Below, one piece after another: positions 5,574-7,631 of a stretch of 7,631 bases of DNA. Position numbers and translations under genes: made by a program. Source of the stretch: Bacteroidota bacterium (lineage in GTDB: Bacteria; Bacteroidota; Bacteroidia; Chitinophagales; Chitinophagaceae); NCBI GenBank assembly GCA_947457085.1, contig CANGUS010000087.1, positions 1 to 7,631 on the forward strand, written 5' to 3'. The notes beneath the pieces are model-generated. The model did not search any database, had not been told where the DNA came from, and worked only from the letters and a program-made list of their open reading frames with translations. Position 1 is the stretch's first letter; every line of letters starts with the position of its first letter.

Positions 5574-7631
5574 ATGCAAAAACTCATTTTATTTATACTA
5601 CTCGTAACATCGATACATCTCTCCTTTGCACAAACAAACATAAATGCAAAATATGAAGTAAAATGGAAAGCTGTAGATGCTGCTTTTAAAAAAGGTTTAA
5701 AAAAAACAGCACAAACTGAAATCGAGAGCATTTTAAAATTGGCTAAATCTGAAAATAATGCCGAACAAACAATAATGGCATTGTGTAATTATCGAGTTAG
5801 CCTTCGTGATAGAAGTGAAAAATCTCGTTTAACGGATATATTGTTTTTTGAAAAAGAGTTATCAACTGCAAAATTTCCTACTAAACAGATTTTATATTCT
5901 ATGTTAGGCGATTTATATTGGACTTATTACCAAGAAAATCGTTGGAAAATTTTAGACCGAACTTCATTGAAATTAGATGACAAAAGGCAAGGCACAGAAA
6001 ATATAAACAAGACTGACAACCAACAACTGACAACCGATATCGATGTTTGGAGTGCAGACGATTTTTATAATGAAGCCTATAAAAATTTCACAGCATCTTT
6101 AGCTGAATCTGCTTCATCAAAAATGTTTTTATTAAATAACTTTAGTATTATTTTAGATAAAGGAAAGAACACAGAAAGACTTCGTCCAACATTATATGAC
6201 TTTTTAGTACATCGTGCTATTGATTATTTTGTGAATGAAGAAAATGAAATCACAAAACCTGCATATGCATTTGAAATTAATGATGAGAAAGCATTTGCAG
6301 ATGCCAATATTTTTTCTAAAGCAACTTTTAATACGTCAGATAAAACGTCTCAAAAATTTACTGTTTTAAAATTATATCAAGATATTATAGCATTTCATTT
6401 AAATGACGAAGATCCAAGAGCCTTGATAGATGCTGATATTGCTCGAATTCAATTTGTAAATGATAAAAGTGTTTTGCAAAGTAAAAATGAGTTATATAAA
6501 AATGCATTAAAAAATATTGCTGCAATTTATCCTGGCAATGAGCAAGCCGCATTGGCAAATGTGTTATATGCTGAAACTTTTACACAGGGAGGTCAACATG
6601 TAGGTAGACTGGGCTATTTAAATTCAAGCTTCTCTGAAGATAAAATTAATTATATTGAAGCAAAAAAAATATGTGATGATGTGATAGAAAAATTTCCAAA
6701 ATCGGAAGCTTCATCCAGAGCAGAAAGTATTTTACAACAAATTGAACAACGAAATTTAGGCATCAATGTGGAGAAAGTAATTGTTCCAAATCAACCATCA
6801 TTGGCTAAGATTTTTTATAAAGAAGTAAAAGTATTGTATTGTAAAGTGGTTCCTGTTTCAATACAAGAAATGAAAGATAAGACCTATGATTATAACAATG
6901 ATTATCAGGTGATTGCAAGTAGAAAAGGAATTAAAAATTGGACTGTAAATCTTCCAGATAAACACGATTACAAAGGACACTCTACAGAAATTAAAATTGA
7001 TGCGTTGCCATTAGGAAATTATGCATTAATCATTTCTGAAGACGCTAGTTTTGATAGTAAAAAATATTATGCAACTGCTTTTTTACGAGTATCAAATTTA
7101 GCTCATGTACAAATGACAGAACAAGACAAAAATGGAACTGGGATTTTTGTAGTGAACAGAACGACCGGTGAACCTGTTGAAAATGTAACTATAAATGCAT
7201 GGCTTTCTCAATATGATTATGAATTGAGAAAGTACAAAGCAAAACAAGGACCCACACTTACAACAAACAAAGAGGGATTTGCAAAAATGCAGCGTACAAA
7301 TCCTCATGAAGGAGGTTATTCATTGGAATTAATTAAAGACGATGATGTTTTATTTTTAGATGATAATATTTATATCAATGAATATTATAAACAACCAGAT
7401 AATGATTATGTGCGTACCTTTTTATTTACAGATAGAAGTATTTACCGACCTGGTCAAACAATTTATTTCAAAGGCATTACGGTGATGCAAAAAACAAAAA
7501 GAGGTACTAAAACTTTTGAAATTTTAAAAGATAGAAATACATCTGTTACACTATTAGATGCCAATCGACAAGGTGTAAAAACGATCGAGCTAACGACCAA
7601 TGAATTTGGTTCCTTTACAGGAACTTTTACA
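5574..7631 (+). CDS. Alpha-2-macroglobulin family protein, N-terminal part (runs off window)
   Basis: The reading frame opens at ATG 5574 and stays open for 686 codons to the last base, so the 3' end is missing; full-length Bacteroidota members are usually about 1,800-2,000 residues. Residues 1-20 are a signal peptide (MQKLILF, hydrophobic core, SFAQ). Residues from about 21 to 395 look mainly helical and charged, with repeat-like helical pairs, and carry no motif I can name. From about 396 beta-rich macroglobulin-type domains begin: an MG1-like segment (396-500), then a domain around 515-610 containing GIFVVNRTTGEPVENVTINA, and the hallmark MG2 stretch DRSIYRPGQTIYFKG at 620-634. Family members trap or inhibit proteases outside or in the periplasm, but the bait region and any thioester CxEQ motif would lie beyond the window and cannot be judged. 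The gene is divergent from the M28 peptidase gene; shared regulation is possible but unproven. Confidence 0.92.
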   Translation, partial: MQKLILFILLVTSIHLSFAQTNINAKYEVKWKAVDAAFKKGLKKTAQTEIESILKLAKSENNAEQTIMALCNYRVSLRDRSEKSRLTDILFFEKELSTAKFPTKQILYSMLGDLYWTYYQENRWKILDRTSLKLDDKRQGTENINKTDNQQLTTDIDVWSADDFYNEAYKNFTASLAESASSKMFLLNNFSIILDKGKNTERLRPTLYDFLVHRAIDYFVNEENEITKPAYAFEINDEKAFADANIFSKATFNTSDKTSQKFTVLKLYQDIIAFHLNDEDPRALIDADIARIQFVNDKSVLQSKNELYKNALKNIAAIYPGNEQAALANVLYAETFTQGGQHVGRLGYLNSSFSEDKINYIEAKKICDDVIEKFPKSEASSRAESILQQIEQRNLGINVEKVIVPNQPSLAKIFYKEVKVLYCKVVPVSIQEMKDKTYDYNNDYQVIASRKGIKNWTVNLPDKHDYKGHSTEIKIDALPLGNYALIISEDASFDSKKYYATAFLRVSNLAHVQMTEQDKNGTGIFVVNRTTGEPVENVTINAWLSQYDYELRKYKAKQGPTLTTNKEGFAKMQRTNPHEGGYSLELIKDDDVLFLDDNIYINEYYKQPDNDYVRTFLFTDRSIYRPGQTIYFKGITVMQKTKRGTKTFEILKDRNTSVTLLDANRQGVKTIELTTNEFGSFTGTFT
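6012..6035 (+). repeat. Short direct repeat ACTGACAACC (two copies)
   Basis: The ten-base unit occurs at 6012-6021 and 6026-6035, four bases apart, inside the alpha-2-macroglobulin gene. Because the offset is 14 bases, the copies are read in different frames. They encode part of a polar Asn/Gln/Thr/Asp linker (about residues 147-154). Confidence 0.6.

Noticed and set aside
7098..7307. A 69-codon minus-strand open frame
   Set aside because: Antisense to the alpha-2-macroglobulin gene, whose own frame is continuous and matches family motifs.
1..7631. Defence system, CRISPR array, insertion sequence or prophage
   Set aside because: No spaced repeats, transposase or integrase motifs, terminal inverted repeats or phage genes were seen; the genes are ordinary chromosomal families.

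Overview
The window looks like a chromosomal segment from a member of the Bacteroidota (Flavobacteriia/Sphingobacteriia/Chitinophagia-like). The evidence is a strongly AT-rich sequence, signal peptides ending in the '-AQ' style common in this phylum, absence of clear Shine-Dalgarno sites, and a gene set typical of the group: a large secreted alpha-2-macroglobulin, a RapZ C-terminal-domain protein beside an APH/AmgK-type kinase, and an M28 peptidase with a PA-like insert. No genus can be named from sequence reading alone.

Layout: positions 1-906 (+) encode a secreted lytic transglycosylase. Its 3' end converges, with a 6-base gap, on a minus-strand block. Read in the direction of transcription (right to left), that block starts with an M28 peptidase (5405-4029). 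After 66 bases follows a tight four-gene cluster: AmgK-like sugar kinase (3962-2973), free-standing RapZ C-terminal-domain protein (2970-2554), MoaA (2557-1577) and an archaemetzincin-like lipoprotein (1557-913). The kinase and RapZ-like genes are 2 bases apart, RapZ-like and moaA overlap by 4 bases, and moaA and the metalloprotease are 19 bases apart, so the four are probably one operon. A 168-base divergent intergenic region (5406-5573) separates the M28 gene from a plus-strand gene that begins at 5574 and runs off the end of the window; it encodes the N-terminal 686 residues of an alpha-2-macroglobulin family protein.

Functionally the window mixes cell-envelope genes with one cofactor gene. 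The envelope genes are peptidoglycan cleavage, probable amino-sugar/MurNAc salvage with a candidate RapZ-type partner, and secreted proteases with a large protease-trap-like protein. The cofactor gene is moaA, the first step of molybdopterin synthesis. No other molybdenum cofactor gene is present here. There are no RNA genes, CRISPR arrays, insertion sequences or phage genes that I can support, and no gene-free stretch exceeds 170 bases. Nothing here amounts to an obviously new defence or mobile system. The most interesting points are the split kinase/RapZ-C pair embedded in a moaA operon, the lipoprotein-type archaemetzincin with a non-canonical Cys spacing, and the TTG start of moaA.
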